A DNA stretch of 64,000 nucleotides from Tomocerus qinae (taxonomy: Eukaryota > Arthropoda > Collembola > Entomobryomorpha > Tomoceridae): assembly GCA_020055645.1 (NCBI GenBank), contig CM034550.1, positions 17,621,001-17,685,000 on the forward strand, in the 5' to 3' direction. The notes beneath the pieces are model-generated. The model saw only the letters and a program-made list of their open reading frames with translations. It ran no database searches and was not told the origin of the DNA. This document shows positions 39,201-51,376 of the stretch, piece by piece. The position numbers and the translations under genes are program-made. How positions within the stretch are numbered: position 1 is the stretch's first letter; each line of letters opens with the position of its first letter.

Positions 39201-42200
39201 TAGAAGTGAATTGGTACAAGGAACGCCAAATCAGATGCTTGTAAGCTGTACTATCAATCTTATTTAAATTCATCATTAGTGAACAATATTACAAGAATAT
39301 TTTAATTGGACACACGAAAATAAACTGTCAAATTAATATCTCGGCACCGTTTACAAAAAACAAGCACTTTGTAATAATAATTCTAATTGATTGTTAGATA
39401 TTTCATTCTTCAATAATTCATTGGTTGCAAAATTAAAGGTTTTAAATTGTAGTATTGAATTGTCACTGTCCATGTGGGAATCCGAATTTCTCGTATACAC
39501 AATACACATATTAATTCAATAGTTAAACTCAATAATAGTATGATGTCAAAGGTCTTGATGGGATTAAAATAATACAATAGCAGTAGAAAAAGGACGAATA
39601 TGGGACTTTTGCTAATATTAAGAACTTACTCATGAAACGCTTAATAATTATTAGTTAATGTACCTGTGCTTTCAGAACGAGGAACATCAGGACAGGCTTG
39701 GTAATTTAGTAGAAGCCGAGAGGGATGAATGCAGGTGTCAATAGTGGACACGGGGTAGCGACAGTCTCCATGACCTCGATTGTAAGTGAAGGTGAAAGGA
39801 CCTCCTTTAAAAGGACAGTCTATGGGAACACCATCAAGTCTGAACATGGAGAATAAATTTGCATCGCCAGTGATTGTTGAGCATATCATGGGCAGGGAGC
39901 GACGCTCGGGAATGCAAAACGCTGTAATACATCCAAAATTATTAGCAAAATCATTTTGTTGTGTCTCGAATTTCAGATGTGTCTACATAGGTCGTAAATA
40001 AATTAAAATATTCATCGACAATACTTACTTTCTTTATATTGTAGGACATTCAGATGTTTCTCATGGAACACAACGCAACGATGGCAATTTTCTTTCCTGT
40101 TAATGCACAAAAATTATTTTTTACTAAAACGTAGCGTATTTATTTTCGGATTTATATACTCTCCTGAGGATATGCAATACTGAAATGAACCTCTTGCGTA
40201 AACATGTAGGGCTTTCAGTTTAAGAATATTTGATGTTACCATTTTGTGTATAAACATTTCATTTAAGACTGAACAGATAATTCAAAAAAAATTTGGGATA
40301 AATTATCACAGGTGAACGTGAACTGGTTACAGGTGAACCATCTACTCATCATCAAATTGTACATAATTAAACATTTATACATATTAAAAAATTGGGCGTT
40401 TAAAAATATAAAATCACGAAATACAAAAAAAGCCATGAATAAATAATACTGTGTTGATTAAACTGAGAAATTAGGAGTAGATGTCATGTGATTAGGAAAA
40501 GAGAACATAATATTTGAATAGGATCCAAGTCTAAAAGTCTGTAACAACAAAAGAAGTTTGAGAATGGCCAAGCTGAGAAATTCCAGAAATTCCTTGACGA
40601 AAAGGAGTTGTATAGTGAAGAGCTGTGGGATAAGAAAAGGGAGACAAAAAAGAGGCTGTCTATCGTATGATTTCTGTGTAGCGAGAGAGAAGGGAGCCAA
40701 AGGAAAAGAATGAGACAAAATAAGACATGAGATAGACGGACAGATCAGATTTGCTGCGTCCTTGCTTTCTACTGCATTCTTGTAGAAAATAAGTAGGGCT
40801 TAAAATTTTGGCTACCATGCCCTACCCTAGTTTATTCTTTCTCGTCCTACAACAATACTATTTGTCAAAGACTGAAAGACAATAGTCTATATAGAAATTC
40901 ATAGTAGTAGTGTATTCAAGTGTATTAAGTCTCATTGCACATGAACTTACTTTTCTCCATAAAATAACAAAGCTTAGCGCTTTACCTTGTTAGCTCATAG
41001 GGTGGATGGACTACTTGGACTCATGCAGATATAATTTAGTATAAAATAAGTTTTCTCCCAAATATAATAGAGAGTGACAGAAAGGAAAGGAGAAAAGAAA
41101 GACAAAACGCGTCTAGAGGCGGAAGAAAGACCTAAAAAGAAAATAATAGAAAGTGGAGGAAAGGACGAAAGAAAATGAAAAAATAAAACCCGGATGGGGA
41201 TTTCCTAATTCCGTATCCCATGTGCAGTCTAGTCATAGTCAACTGACGATGAATTCGTCTCAATGCTAAAAACTCAAACTCACATCAACTCTTTCGCTTT
41301 CGTTACGTTTCAGTTCTTGTCCTCGCTTTCACTTCGGAGCAGCATTCGTTGGCTTTCACTCTAACCCAACCTTTCTTTCTCTATTACTTAGCTCAACTTC
41401 TTTTTCTTTTCCACAGTATTTGTGAGAACTGCTTCACTACACTTGCCATTAACTAGTAGTTAGTATACAGTGCTAATAGTAAATTACACAGTACCGCAGA
41501 CCCTGCTACTATTTTATAACAAACTATATATCTTCTATAAGACACTATAAAGTACTTTACCAGATTACTTTCAAAACCAAAGTTCCTTATGCTTTCTCTG
41601 TCTATAAGTAGTCAAGTTCAGTTTATTCTTCTTTCAAATGCCTTTGTTTGTCTCATCTGTTCTGGAGGTTCTCCTTACGTTCGGCGTTCCTTCAGTCTTT
41701 TTCGTCCTTTTACCAACTCGTCTGTGACTTGACAAAGATTCTTGTAACTATTTGTAGTACCTAACTAAGACTGCCATGTGCATAGATATACTTCGCACAT
41801 CTACCTACTTAGGACACTGTGAGATTTACGCTCGCTTTCCTCTTTCCCCCATTTCTTAACTCATTTTTCATTAGACTTAAGAACAGGGCGGAACGGAAAT
41901 AGAAGAAACGAACTGACGAACTGACTGAGTCCATTCACTCACTTTGTCCTTCCAAACCTTAAGAACTTTGCTCAATTCTCTCTTACTAGATAGTACCCTA
42001 ATAAAACTCAGCCTTTGTCTCCCTACCCTTTTCTTTACGCACAACATCTCTTCAGGCATTTTCCCTTTCAAATTTCAATTTTCTTCAATTTTCCAATAAC
42101 TACAGCCAACTTCTCTAAGTAACTCTATTGAATACTGGCACAAGACCCCACAAGAATTTAAACTCGCATTTAAAGTAGAAACGCAAGAGTCAAAATGAAC

Positions 42201-44856
42201 ATTTAAAAGACATATCCAACGTTTGTATAATTTGGACCAGTCATAATGACTTCTCCTATCTTCTTTTTCTTTCAACAATAATTTTCTACTATTCCCCGGG
42301 TACCTTCCTATTTCAAAATAAATAATTATACATATAAGAGCACTAAGTATAATAAGAGTAAGTAATTAGCAATTTTTGAAAGTATATTATTACTGTACTA
42401 TACTTTTTTCAGCATCAGGGCTAACTTAGCTTGAAAACTTTTCTATTTCTTTCTATTCTTGTTCAAGTATTTCTATAGCATATGCATTATTAGATGGTAA
42501 AAAAAGATTTTGTCGAAGAGTCAACCCAAAAAAGATTGAACCAAAAAATTCTGTCTAAAATGCTTACCTATTGTCGTTTGAAAAAGTTCGTCGAAAAAAG
42601 GGTCTAGAATTCGTTGGATAATGTGATACATTACTTGAGGATTGAATGTCGATGACATTGGATGATGTCAACTGAAGATATCAAATAGGAGAGGGAAGAG
42701 AAAATGAAAATGCAGATATGATAGAACAAACATAGTTGAAATACTGTTTGCTACACAATATGCAAATACTCCACCGTGGGATTAGAGATACCTCAATAAA
42801 TGAAAAATATGGATACCTTGAGGAAACAAAAGTGTAAGCAAGCACTTTGTAGCTCATCATATTGCATTCTTGCCCGCAATATTTAGAAACAAGCGGAAAT
42901 GTTATACATTGCATTCTACAATATTAGTAACTGAAGATCTGTCCCATTTCAGTTTACCCCTTGGAGGCAAAAGAGACAAACAAGTCATTGCTAAACATAC
43001 ATAAATTTTTCTCAATTTCACATTCTGCATCGTATTTACTTACACAACAGTACCATGCACCTACTATATAGGAACTAAAGCAGACTAAAGATTGAAAATG
43101 ATGCATATTCTTGTAAAATAAATATTAGACAGATGAACTAACGTTTTGGCCAGATAGACAGTGAAACAACAAAGAGAATTGAGACTTAAAGATAAAAAAA
43201 AGCTATTCAAAAACTATATTTCCAAACAATGCTATAGCATTTCACTTGTAAGTTTTTGTTGCTTTGCATTTACAACAAATTCGTCTCATCTCAATTTCCT
43301 CTTGTTTCATTTTCTCTGTAACTGAAGAATGCAAATCCACATAATATGCGGATCCACATCCACAAAGGAAATATAATGCCAATCTTGCAGTATATGGTAA
43401 ATCATAGTATCTCCAAAAACATATATTCGACTTTGTTAAATAGTGTAGCATGTTTTATATTGGTTTTTCATTTCCTTTGGTCAAAGTTGTATTGACATAT
43501 CCTTCGTATATGCATATTGGATTTACTATATAGGATTTTATATAGGACATCATAAAGTATTTGTATAAATTCAGGTATAGCGAATATAAAATAGTATTTT
43601 CTAGTTGTATGGAGATAGTATGTGGAAAGAATGAGAATTTCCATGCTCGGAGCAGTGTATTAGTGGAAAGGAAATAGAAAATAAAACCGTAAAACAGTCG
43701 AGTCGAAGTTTGAGGAGGAGGACGAGAGTTGGTTTGGTTGTTCGTGTCATGTGGAACATCTCTATTGTAGAATCCATTGGATTGGAGTGAACGAACAATG
43801 GAAAAGAATATAAAATAAGAAGAAAGATTTCATACATACGTACTCCTCCACTACATACACAAACATACATACTCACTGTGAATAAGAAAAGGGAATAATG
43901 CTTTTGGCATTGTTATGTTATTTCCTATGCATCTTTAATATCCTATTGGTATTATGCTACTACTCCACTCAACATCAGCTCTCTCTTTATTTTCTCCTTT
44001 ACTTTACTCAAACTCTATGGAATAAATAAACCTCTTCTTACGAATTACTTCGTGCTTCGCAGAATTTCAGTTACTTACTCTTTTACACATGATGACATAT
44101 ACAACACAACCAATCTAATAACGCCCCCTGTAAATATCTATTCTTTCAATCCTTCATTTTCAGTTGTACTTCTTGTTATTTGGAATAACTATGTTTCTTA
44201 GAATAACTTGTCTTTTGATGAACAAAAGAATGTCAACAACAAATATTCTTAATCCTTTTATGTATAGTTTTGCTAGTTTAATACAAAAAACATCCCTTCA
44301 TTACCAGACTCAGACAAAAAAGTGCTTATCAAATATTTTTGCTTAAATGCATACCATTTGTTTACACAATTAATACTACTTGATTATTCTATAGATTTGT
44401 CCATTTAATTTCTAATTCAGATTTATTCCTTATCAATCAAGAAAAAGGAGCTTACTCATTGTACACGAGGAATTTTTCACCATCAGCCTCCAGACACTTT
44501 CCTTTTGTACTGATGGAGCTTCTGTTGATTGTAATTGTTTGATGAACCCCAGACTGAAACCTGCAATTCATATTACAGTAGCATTTTATATACTTTATTC
44601 ACAGAACCCATTAAGACCACTAATTCAGTCTGTAATTGGTTTATTATTGCTGTACTATAATTATTTCATTAATATCTGTTAATATTTATAATGTAATTAA
44701 TTGGATATTGTGAATATTTACTCATCGGTACAGTTTTAACAAATTATGATTCTGTGGGTGTTTCATGTTTAAGAGTAGAAATAAGAGCTTAGAAAATCAA
44801 AAATCCTACTTACCAATTCCCTTCCCATCTAGACAACAGTTGACATCGTTCTGCAG
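30119..44856 (-). CDS. Cysteine-rich extracellular protein with two DUF7044-7043-7042-type modules and a GPI-like tail (11 exons)
   Basis: Eleven exons (44814-44856, 44456-44560, 40029-40096, 39664-39921, 36532-36798, 36069-36303, 34032-34096, 33341-33421, 31533-31718, 30735-31106, 30119-30258) join without a stop into 605 residues. All ten junctions are GT-AG and agree in phase, strong evidence for a real gene. Residues about 1-247 and 248-560 are two copies of one layout: a 'C..L..W.G.W' start with a later CHRC pair, then 'CP..G.F....' with spaced Cys, then a '[YQ]C...W.E....YL[LI]' piece with R[FY]RCFVFE or RYCFVFRE. I recall these as the DUF7044, DUF7043 and DUF7042 domains of uncharacterised arthropod proteins. 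The last 30 residues are hydrophobic and end at a stop, as in GPI-anchor signals. The N-terminal signal exon is not certain (see 55541-55588). Function unknown; cell-surface or secreted location is inferred. Confidence 0.85.
30735..31106 (-). CDS. Exon of surface-protein gene: second DUF7042-type domain with a low-complexity insert
   Basis: 372 bases. Reads EYSCHGWWEEQGVSYLITTP, then RRYCFVFRE, a Ser/Asn/Asp-rich stretch (SSSSNSNGNSNPSDEDTSPA) and DSCRRDVAPGVEGHLAFNVT. The insert is absent from the first-module counterpart. Acceptor TATGCAG, donor CATG|GTAAGT. Confidence 0.87.
31533..31718 (-). CDS. Exon of surface-protein gene: second DUF7043-type domain
   Basis: 186 bases. Reads STPESRQCPNLGRFAVTGLA, then ECSTEGFTTLRVGC and FRSDCSSRDVLS. 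Its CP.LG.F and spaced Cys mirror the exon at 39664-39921. Acceptor CCTTCAG, donor TCTG|GTCAGT. Confidence 0.85.
33341..33421 (-). CDS. Exon of surface-protein gene: DDACHISYFNQS
   Basis: 81 bases reading TMARRADDACHISYFNQSLL and PYVTLV. Acceptor AATTGCAG, donor GTTT|GTAAGT; both phases fit the neighbours. Confidence 0.8.
34032..34096 (-). CDS. Exon of surface-protein gene: KNGFICTSIYRR
   Basis: 65 bases reading KNGFICTSIYRRDGHIVEMQ plus M and one base of Gly. Acceptor CCTTTCAG, donor ATGG|GTGAGA. Confidence 0.8.
36069..36303 (-). CDS. Exon of surface-protein gene: start of second module
   Basis: 235 bases. Encodes PTPKPCQFPSWLQIHAQWHT and then SSLRVSN, TAICSQIQ and KVMLILHTTSE. The CQFPSWL..W motif parallels CQLLSRW.G.W of the first module. 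The donor TG|GTACAG is the weakest in the gene, but TG plus the C of the next exon gives Cys and an open frame. Confidence 0.78.
36532..36798 (-). CDS. Exon of surface-protein gene: first DUF7042-type domain
   Basis: 267 bases reading VEELQCLATWKEGSSRYLLG onward to RFRCFVFEKS and GDATCNGLSPFEGSRTMLLK. Donor AAAG|GTATGA, acceptor GCGTACAG. The intron to the next exon is 228 bases. Confidence 0.85.
39664..39921 (-). CDS. Exon of surface-protein gene: first DUF7043-type domain
   Basis: 258 bases. Begins FCIPERRSLPMICS and contains DCPFKGGPFTFTYNRGHGDC with further Cys at DTC and YQAC. Donor ACAG|GTACAT is weaker than the others, but the phase and the protein read-through (ESTVEELQC) support it. 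Confidence 0.85.
40029..40096 (-). CDS. Exon of surface-protein gene: CHRC knuckle
   Basis: 68 bases encoding KENCHRCVVFHEKHLNVLQY plus KE. The C-x-x-C followed by 'H.NVLQYKET.C' is the most characteristic signature of the family as I recall it. It is preceded by a 4.36-kb intron. Confidence 0.85.
44456..44560 (-). CDS. Exon of surface-protein gene: W-FQSG / KGKC segment
   Basis: 105 bases encoding FQSGVHQTITINRSSISTKG, then a KCLEADGEKFLVYNE segment. Matches the opening half of the DUF7044-type domain. Acceptor AATTGCAG, donor TGA|GTAAGC. Confidence 0.82.
44814..44856 (-). CDS. Exon of surface-protein gene: start of first module
   Basis: Encodes AERCQLLSRWEGN and two bases of Trp, which the next exon completes (NW|FQSG). 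Acceptor CTAATTTCAG, donor ATTG|GTAAG. An alternative upstream acceptor (TTCTAACAG, exon end 44875) would add NSLLISA and change the incoming phase from 1 to 0; branch-point placement favours the shorter form. Confidence 0.75.
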
Positions 44857-46793
44857 CTGAAATTAGAAGAGAATTCTGTTAGAATAATTTAGAAATGTTT
44901 CTAATTACGATTCCCTAACTATAAGAATTAATTTTCAGGATTATGATTTCTGTGGAGCAAGATGTAAGATTTGTGGTGCCTTGTTTTTGTATATTAGTTA
45001 AGTCTACCTTTTGTAATCCGATTTCAAATAATGTAAAATAAAGCCACTATTCTATATTCCATACATAATGATCACTTGCTGAATCATTGCCATCACCTTG
45101 TGTTGATAAAATAAATTATTGCTATCAGAAAGGTCATATTTATTGGTTCTGTTCGGGTGAGTAATGTTATTTGAGCAGTAATACACTACAGCATTGCATG
45201 TAATAATAATTCACTCAATGCATTCAATATTTCAGGCTTAGGCCTATTTTTATTTAAGAAGATGAAAACGATGGATTAAAATTCTACATCCTAACACGCT
45301 ATAAACTGGGATTTGGTTACCTATGTTTTGAGAGTTGCATTGGATTGGATTTGCAGGCCATGAATTGCAATGCTGACAATATCAGTCAAGTCAAGAATAA
45401 TACAAAAGTTAAACTTTGAAGTAGAAAGCAGGAGGGTTGGATTGAAATATGTAGACTAGCGCGTAGCGTGTGTTGAGAATGTAGAGATGGCATATAAATA
45501 GGGGGGATATGTTTAATACCTAATGGTGTACAGAGCCAAGTGTAATTCAAAAAGATTTTCTTATGTGGCGTAACATAATATAACATAACAATAGAAATAG
45601 TTCAAAGGAAAGTATACATTTGGATTTGTTAAATTTAGTTCAGTTTCCTGTCATCGCAGTTATAGTACAGTTATGTAGTTACACAAGGTCGTATCCAGAA
45701 GTTTAGTGTCTACATAATAGTGGCCGTAGATTGTGGGTAGTACACAGAAGAATTACCTAGTTATATAAGGCTGGTAGCTAAATAAGCGTGGCTACTAAAG
45801 GGAGGGTAACTGCAATACACAGAATAGGAAAATAAATCAGAATTTTTACGACGCAATTGTGAACATTCAGAGGGAAATCGAAACGACATGGGAAACGAAG
45901 CCAAATCCTCAGAAAACCTCTCACTTGACTATTTCCACGAATTTCTCTTTCATTCTTTGTCAAGTTAGTATCAAAACTACATTCTCCTGGCCTAGACAAA
46001 ACAAACAAACCAAACGAACTATACAAATCTACTTTAACCGATCCACAAATTCTTGTAGGTATGAGGTAGAGAGAGGTCTTATATAAATACAAAACAATAT
46101 TGCCAAACAAAACGCTAGATAAACTGAGAAGGGCTACTAGGCTAAACTACTAAAGTAAGTCAAAGGAGGCTAAGGCAAAGGATCCTGAACTGCACAAGAA
46201 GAGAAACTGACTGAGCAATCGATAATAAAAGAGTTTTTATTGGACAGAAAGAAAATAAGGGAAATTAATGACTCCCAGGACATTTTGCACAAGAACACAT
46301 ATCCTATAGTATCAAGTATAGTAGAAAACGTCACAAATGTAGTTCAGACGAAAAGCCAAGTACCTACACCACGACAGCAATGCAAGAATTCACACAAGAA
46401 CTAGCAGAAACAGAATAAAACGGAGCAGAACAGACGAGTCGCTAACTCATTCAGCTTTCGCACATAAACACAACAAAATAGGAAAGGGTCCGTTTTTACA
46501 GTGAGAACAAGAGCACCATTCCATTTGAAAACAAAGGAAATAGTAGAGGATAGGAGAGAGAAACTGGGAAAAGACGACAGAATAGCCTTGTTGACTGCCG
46601 TTACTCGAATTTAGTTCACTCCAAAGAACATCACATCCACATCACATCAAGTCATGCAGCAGAGCACAAAACAACCCAAGCTTTCCTAGCTTCTCTTCTT
46701 GGTTAGCTACACTTGAATTTAGCCAAACCATAGGTTTATTCCATACCAACACAGATATAATATCCTTATACAGCACATAGGACAACCCAAAAT

Positions 46794-46829
46794 CACATTA
46801 CATTACATTAAATTACATTACATTACATT
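46794..46829. repeat. (ACATT)n microsatellite
   Basis: About seven pentamers of CATTA type with one variant unit (TTAAA) in the middle. Confidence 0.85.
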
Positions 46830-49800
46830 TGAAACAACGTAAACACAACATTAGAGCTTAAACGAGTACAGAAACACAGTAGCGTCGAGTGGAGTTGATT
46901 TTATGTTATGTGATGTCAGTATAAACAGTACATACATTCTGCATACACTACTATACCTACCACTCTCCACTACTACCCCAATGCACCACACTACATACAC
47001 ACATGAACATAACCAGACAGACTCAAGTAGAATTACGACTTTCCCCCAATCCAATGACATGACAAAAACAAGCCTAAACGATGTCATCTCCTTTCCTATT
47101 TTCTTGTCAATGAGTTTTTTTGATGTGAATGCGATGCACTACTACCACCCAGTCCCATGCCAAACCAAAACTAACTGAATTCCACTGACAGCTGATTTAT
47201 TATTTGCTACACTTGCATTACTTTGCCATTTATTTATTCAAGAACTGTAAATTTATTATCAATAATTAATCACAGATAATTTAATGGTTAACTGACATTA
47301 GTTTATCAATCAGTTTGTTCATATCTGTATCACGCTTGTCAGCGCAATGAATTTTTCTTATCATTGTCTCAAAAATTGCAAAATTAATTGCAAATTTGTG
47401 TCTAGTTGTTTTGTCAAATAATTTGAACATCCTATCTTCTGAATCTAATTGGTCAATGAAATAAGTAATTTCCTATCCCTAATTAGTAAATCAGAGGATG
47501 GAAATGTGGAATAATATTGTGCAGTAAGTCCTAAAGTCTTAAAAAGTGTGTCTGAGCGTGCTGAAGTAGAAAAGCTTAAAAGCATCGAGATTTGAGTTAT
47601 GTTACAAGTGTCTTAAATTCAGTGTATATTATGGCAAGGAAAATATCAATAGGACAAGTGTGTGCAAGTAATGTAACTGTAGTGGAGTGTGACTTGTGTA
47701 AATAGAGTGTTGTGCATGTGCTAAGTCAGTATTTAAGAACACACGCAGCAGAAATAAATCAGTCGAAATTAAAAAAACAGACAGGCAAGAAGGCCGAGGG
47801 TTTATTAGCCACGAATATTTCCCGTTCTTCAAGTTTCTCCAAGTTATTACTCATTGCATATAAATTGTGGAGTCTGAGAATAGAATGCAATTATAGCTGA
47901 CTGTTACATCCATATGAAATGGGTTGTGAATCAAAGTATTTCAGAGTAGGAAGTATTACGTTTGTCAAAAAATTTTGAAGGAGCTTACATCTAGTACATC
48001 TGAGTACAGAGGGGAGAGCAAGGGAAATAAAAAAAGTGTCTTTAATATTTAGTTACTACCATTAACATTAGTTAGATAGGTAGCTACTAACATTGCACTA
48101 GTTTGGCAATAGTTAAGCCTCTGTGATAGTTTTATAGAATTTAATTATGATTTATGTGGGCCATTTGTTTGTATAGCCGTTGAGAATGGTTCTTGATTAC
48201 TTTCGCCTTTATGCATGTATGCAAACAAAAGGAATAAGTAGGACATTGCAGACTTTACCTTCTTTATAGAATGCTTGTTCTTGAGTAAACAACATCTTGT
48301 AGGATATTAGGAAGTTTTAAGAATTACTAGTATTAGTATCCCAGTGAAATATTGTGCATAAAACAAAAGCAATTCAAATGGTTCGTTTCAATTCATCTTT
48401 CGTATTCAAATATTATGAGCCGCACACATGAAAGTTAAAATTGTGGAGGAGTAGTGGAGGAGTAGTAGAATACATGAAAATTTTAATAGTTTGCAGAATT
48501 CTTAGTGGATTTAGATACTTAAGTATTCCATGCATGGTCTAACATGTTGTGTTTATGTGTGTAGGTATCTTGGCATGTTTATTACATCGGACAACATAAA
48601 ATAAGTAAGTCATCAGCAGACATGCATTGAAGCTGTAAGTTAGAAACTCGTCGAATGGGGAGTTGTGTCAAGCAGAATTTACTTTTACCGGTTTAGCTAA
48701 TGCTATCGCTTTTGTCTGGGTAATTGCAACTGTAATGCTAATGGAAAAGGTAAAATGAAAATCTGTTACTAATACAAAGCTATAGCAATCGCGTATATTT
48801 TAATGGAAACATTAAGTAAGATGGTTAGGTAGGAGTTAGAGGAACATTGTTCTGTAGTGTGTCTAGCCAATCCCTAATGAGTAATCAATGGCCTCCCACA
48901 GTTTCCATTTTAATATATTCCAGCGCGTAAAGTGACAGCCGGGAAACCTATTTCATTTGCATAGGAGCGAGAATACATTTAACGTTTCATTTCATTGTAA
49001 GTAATCTGATGTTTTGCTTTTGCTTTGGTGTAGTGAGTCTCTCTTTTACCCAGAACATTCATGCCACGCCATGCCACGGCCTTCGGTTTAGGTTTTAGTT
49101 AAATTCTCCTATTTAATTCTCACTAGACTCATCGGTAACGCTACTTGGCTACTTTGGTTTGGCTCGAGTGTTACTTTATATAGAAGAGTAAATATATAAG
49201 TAGGTATAAGTATTCAGTTGGAATTCCCAAGAAGGATTTGTAAATTACACAGTAGTTTTCTCCACTCATACACACACAATGGATAAATATAGAGGGAAAT
49301 GCATTAACTACAAGATGAAAGCAAGTCAGCTTGCTGTTTAGCCATTGGAAGACATGGTTAGCATGAAATAGCAAAAAGTATCACACTAGGCCAACATTTA
49401 ACTATTCTAGACTAATCTAATGGAATTTTGTAATATGAGAACAGAGAATATGCAGATTAATATCGCAAGATGAGAAAGAGCCGAGGCTTCTTCTATTCTA
49501 ATTCAAGGAAAACTATAATACAAGCAGAGAAAAATTTCTTAGTGTTACTTTGTTTTAAATGAAAACGAGAGACTGCACAGGAGTCAGTTTTTAGTTAATT
49601 TCAAGCACAACAGTGTAGGAAGAATGAGTTTTGTCGTCAGGACTCAAGTGAGTGAGAGAGTTCAGTAGAATTACTCTGTCATAAAATAATCGCTCTCTTG
49701 ACATTTTTGTCTTGTCGGGTCGTGGCATGGATGGATGGTTTAGTCCATCATACTCTTGCTGCAGTGGTTATAAGGTAGTCTAATGTAACTCAGTTTAACT

Positions 49801-50329
49801 ACAGAAAGAAATCCTTGTGTTACGATATTATGATGGTACATGGTTCATTGTCTCATTCACCAACTCCGTCCTACATTCTCCTCTCTAAAATGAGATTCGA
49901 TGAAAGTGCTTGTCACTGAAACTTGAAAAGTGCGTAATTGGGCAGATTCTCTTATTAAAACTTGTAAATTAGAATTCCTAATTGGATTCTAGGGAAATGG
50001 ACGGGATTTCCAGGCTAATTACATACGAAAACTTACACAGTCTCCAAATTGCTGCAAACCTCTTTTCTTCCAAATACCTACACACTTTACTACTACTACA
50101 ATATAAGACACAAGAGGAAAAACTCACGTCTAATGTCTGGTTTCTATTCTGCTTATATAAACCTTGTCATTGACGCAGCTAAATTTCTCACCAATCATTT
50201 TCAGATGCTTTATGCTACTCGATATCGATTTTAAAGGTTTTGACATCGCAAAGTTGATCACTACTAGAGAAAAAATACCAAAAGTAAAAGGCCACCTAAG
50301 TAAAGCCCACCTGAGCATAATATGAGCAT

Positions 50330-50354
50330 GTATTATGACGCTGCGTCATAATAC
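50330..50354. repeat. 25-base palindrome with TGACG/CGTCA halves
   Basis: GTATTATGACGC, a central T, then the exact complement. The half-sites resemble those bound by CREB/ATF-type bZIP proteins, but with a 3-base gap in place of the standard spacing. Confidence 0.8.
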
Positions 50355-50663
50355 AACCCTTGAATTTTCTAATTATTTGCCTTTTTCGAATCCCTGATTC
50401 AGATGAGTAAGCTGGTGAGACAGATTTTTCCGTGACAAAAAGATAGGAGAAAATCAAGGATTGTATTATGGTTTCTATTTTACTTTTTGAATACAGTAGG
50501 AACTTCAAGGCAGTATTATAAAATTAAGTAGAGGCACTGGTGGGTATTCTGAGAGTACACCCAAATCAATATTCAAACAGGCAGCACTTTTTCACTATCA
50601 AACAAAAGTTGAAAGTCGAGAAGAATACTACAAAATATATATGAAGTATTATTTACGGAAGAA

Positions 50664-51376
50664 CCCCTAATTGTCAACACCTTTTTGTCAACCCTATTTT
50701 GTCAACAACATTTTTTACGGTTCTTTTGTCAACACCTTTTTGTCAACACCAAGACTCTTTTTGTCAACACTTTATAAGGAAATGTACTCCTTATAAATGT
50801 GGGCAGTTTACGTTTTACAGTTCATGTAAGATATTGTGTTTTGTTGTTACATTCGGCATTCCTCTCCTAATCTTAGTTACTGCCTGGGTTGATTACCATT
50901 TTATGCATTATCAGATATTTAAATTGCTGGTAATGAATGCAAGGGGGAATAGAGAAGGTAAGTCTCTGACTATGAAATTTATTTGTTCTTGTCTCTTCAA
51001 GCTGTGCACTACACAATAATACATGGCATCGTATTTATATTTTCCTTTTTTTACTTCCGAAACGAAGAATAAAGTGACCCAAACACTGGCCAGAAACGGT
51101 TATATTTATAGTCTAAGAACTCAAAGACCAGAAAAAAAGTACTGGTCATGTACACAAAGGGATATATTATGTAGTGCAGTAGTGGTAGAAGAAAACGGAG
51201 AGTTTGCTGAAGGAGTAAAAGGTTGGGTAAACGGAAGGAATTCTTAGGCAATACAATTAGTGCAATGAATAAAAATCTGTTGGGAAAAAAGGAAAAGTGG
51301 TGTTGACAAAAAGGAAAAGCGTGTTGACAAAAAGTACTTTTGATGTGTTGGGATTTTAGTGTTGACAATTAGTGGG
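50664..51376 (+). mobile_element. Second FLYWCH-bearing MULE-like element with TTTTGTCAACAC subterminal repeats
   Basis: The ends CCCCTAATTGTCAACACC and (inward from right) CCCACTAATTGTCAACAC are inverted repeats. The left end holds six copies of TTTTGTCAACAC within about 120 bases and the right end three in inverted orientation, plus a decayed one. A plus-strand reading frame with a FLYWCH finger (51023-51247) fills much of the interior. No transposase core and no clear target duplication are seen. It lies in the likely first intron of the minus-strand gene. Confidence 0.68.
51023..51247 (+). CDS. FLYWCH-like frame in the second element
   Basis: After an ATG at 51023 the frame reads LARNGYIYSLRTQRPEKKYW, then SCTQRDILCSAVVVEENGEF. 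This matches the FLYWCH layout (aromatic start, KKYW.C, C.A). The terminal H-x-H pair expected about 15 residues later is missing; the frame continues GVKGWVNGRNS to a stop, so the finger is incomplete or the last part is on another exon. Function not assigned. Confidence 0.55.
   Translation: MASYLYFPFFTSETKNKVTQTLARNGYIYSLRTQRPEKKYWSCTQRDILCSAVVVEENGEFAEGVKGWVNGRNS

Larger units (their letters stand above)
44876..50663. other. Likely first intron, proximal part
   Basis: Nothing coding is recognised. A pentanucleotide ACATT array lies at 46794-46829 and a 25-base palindrome at 50330-50354. The stretch around 45850-46800 is strongly A-rich on the plus strand. Confidence 0.4.
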
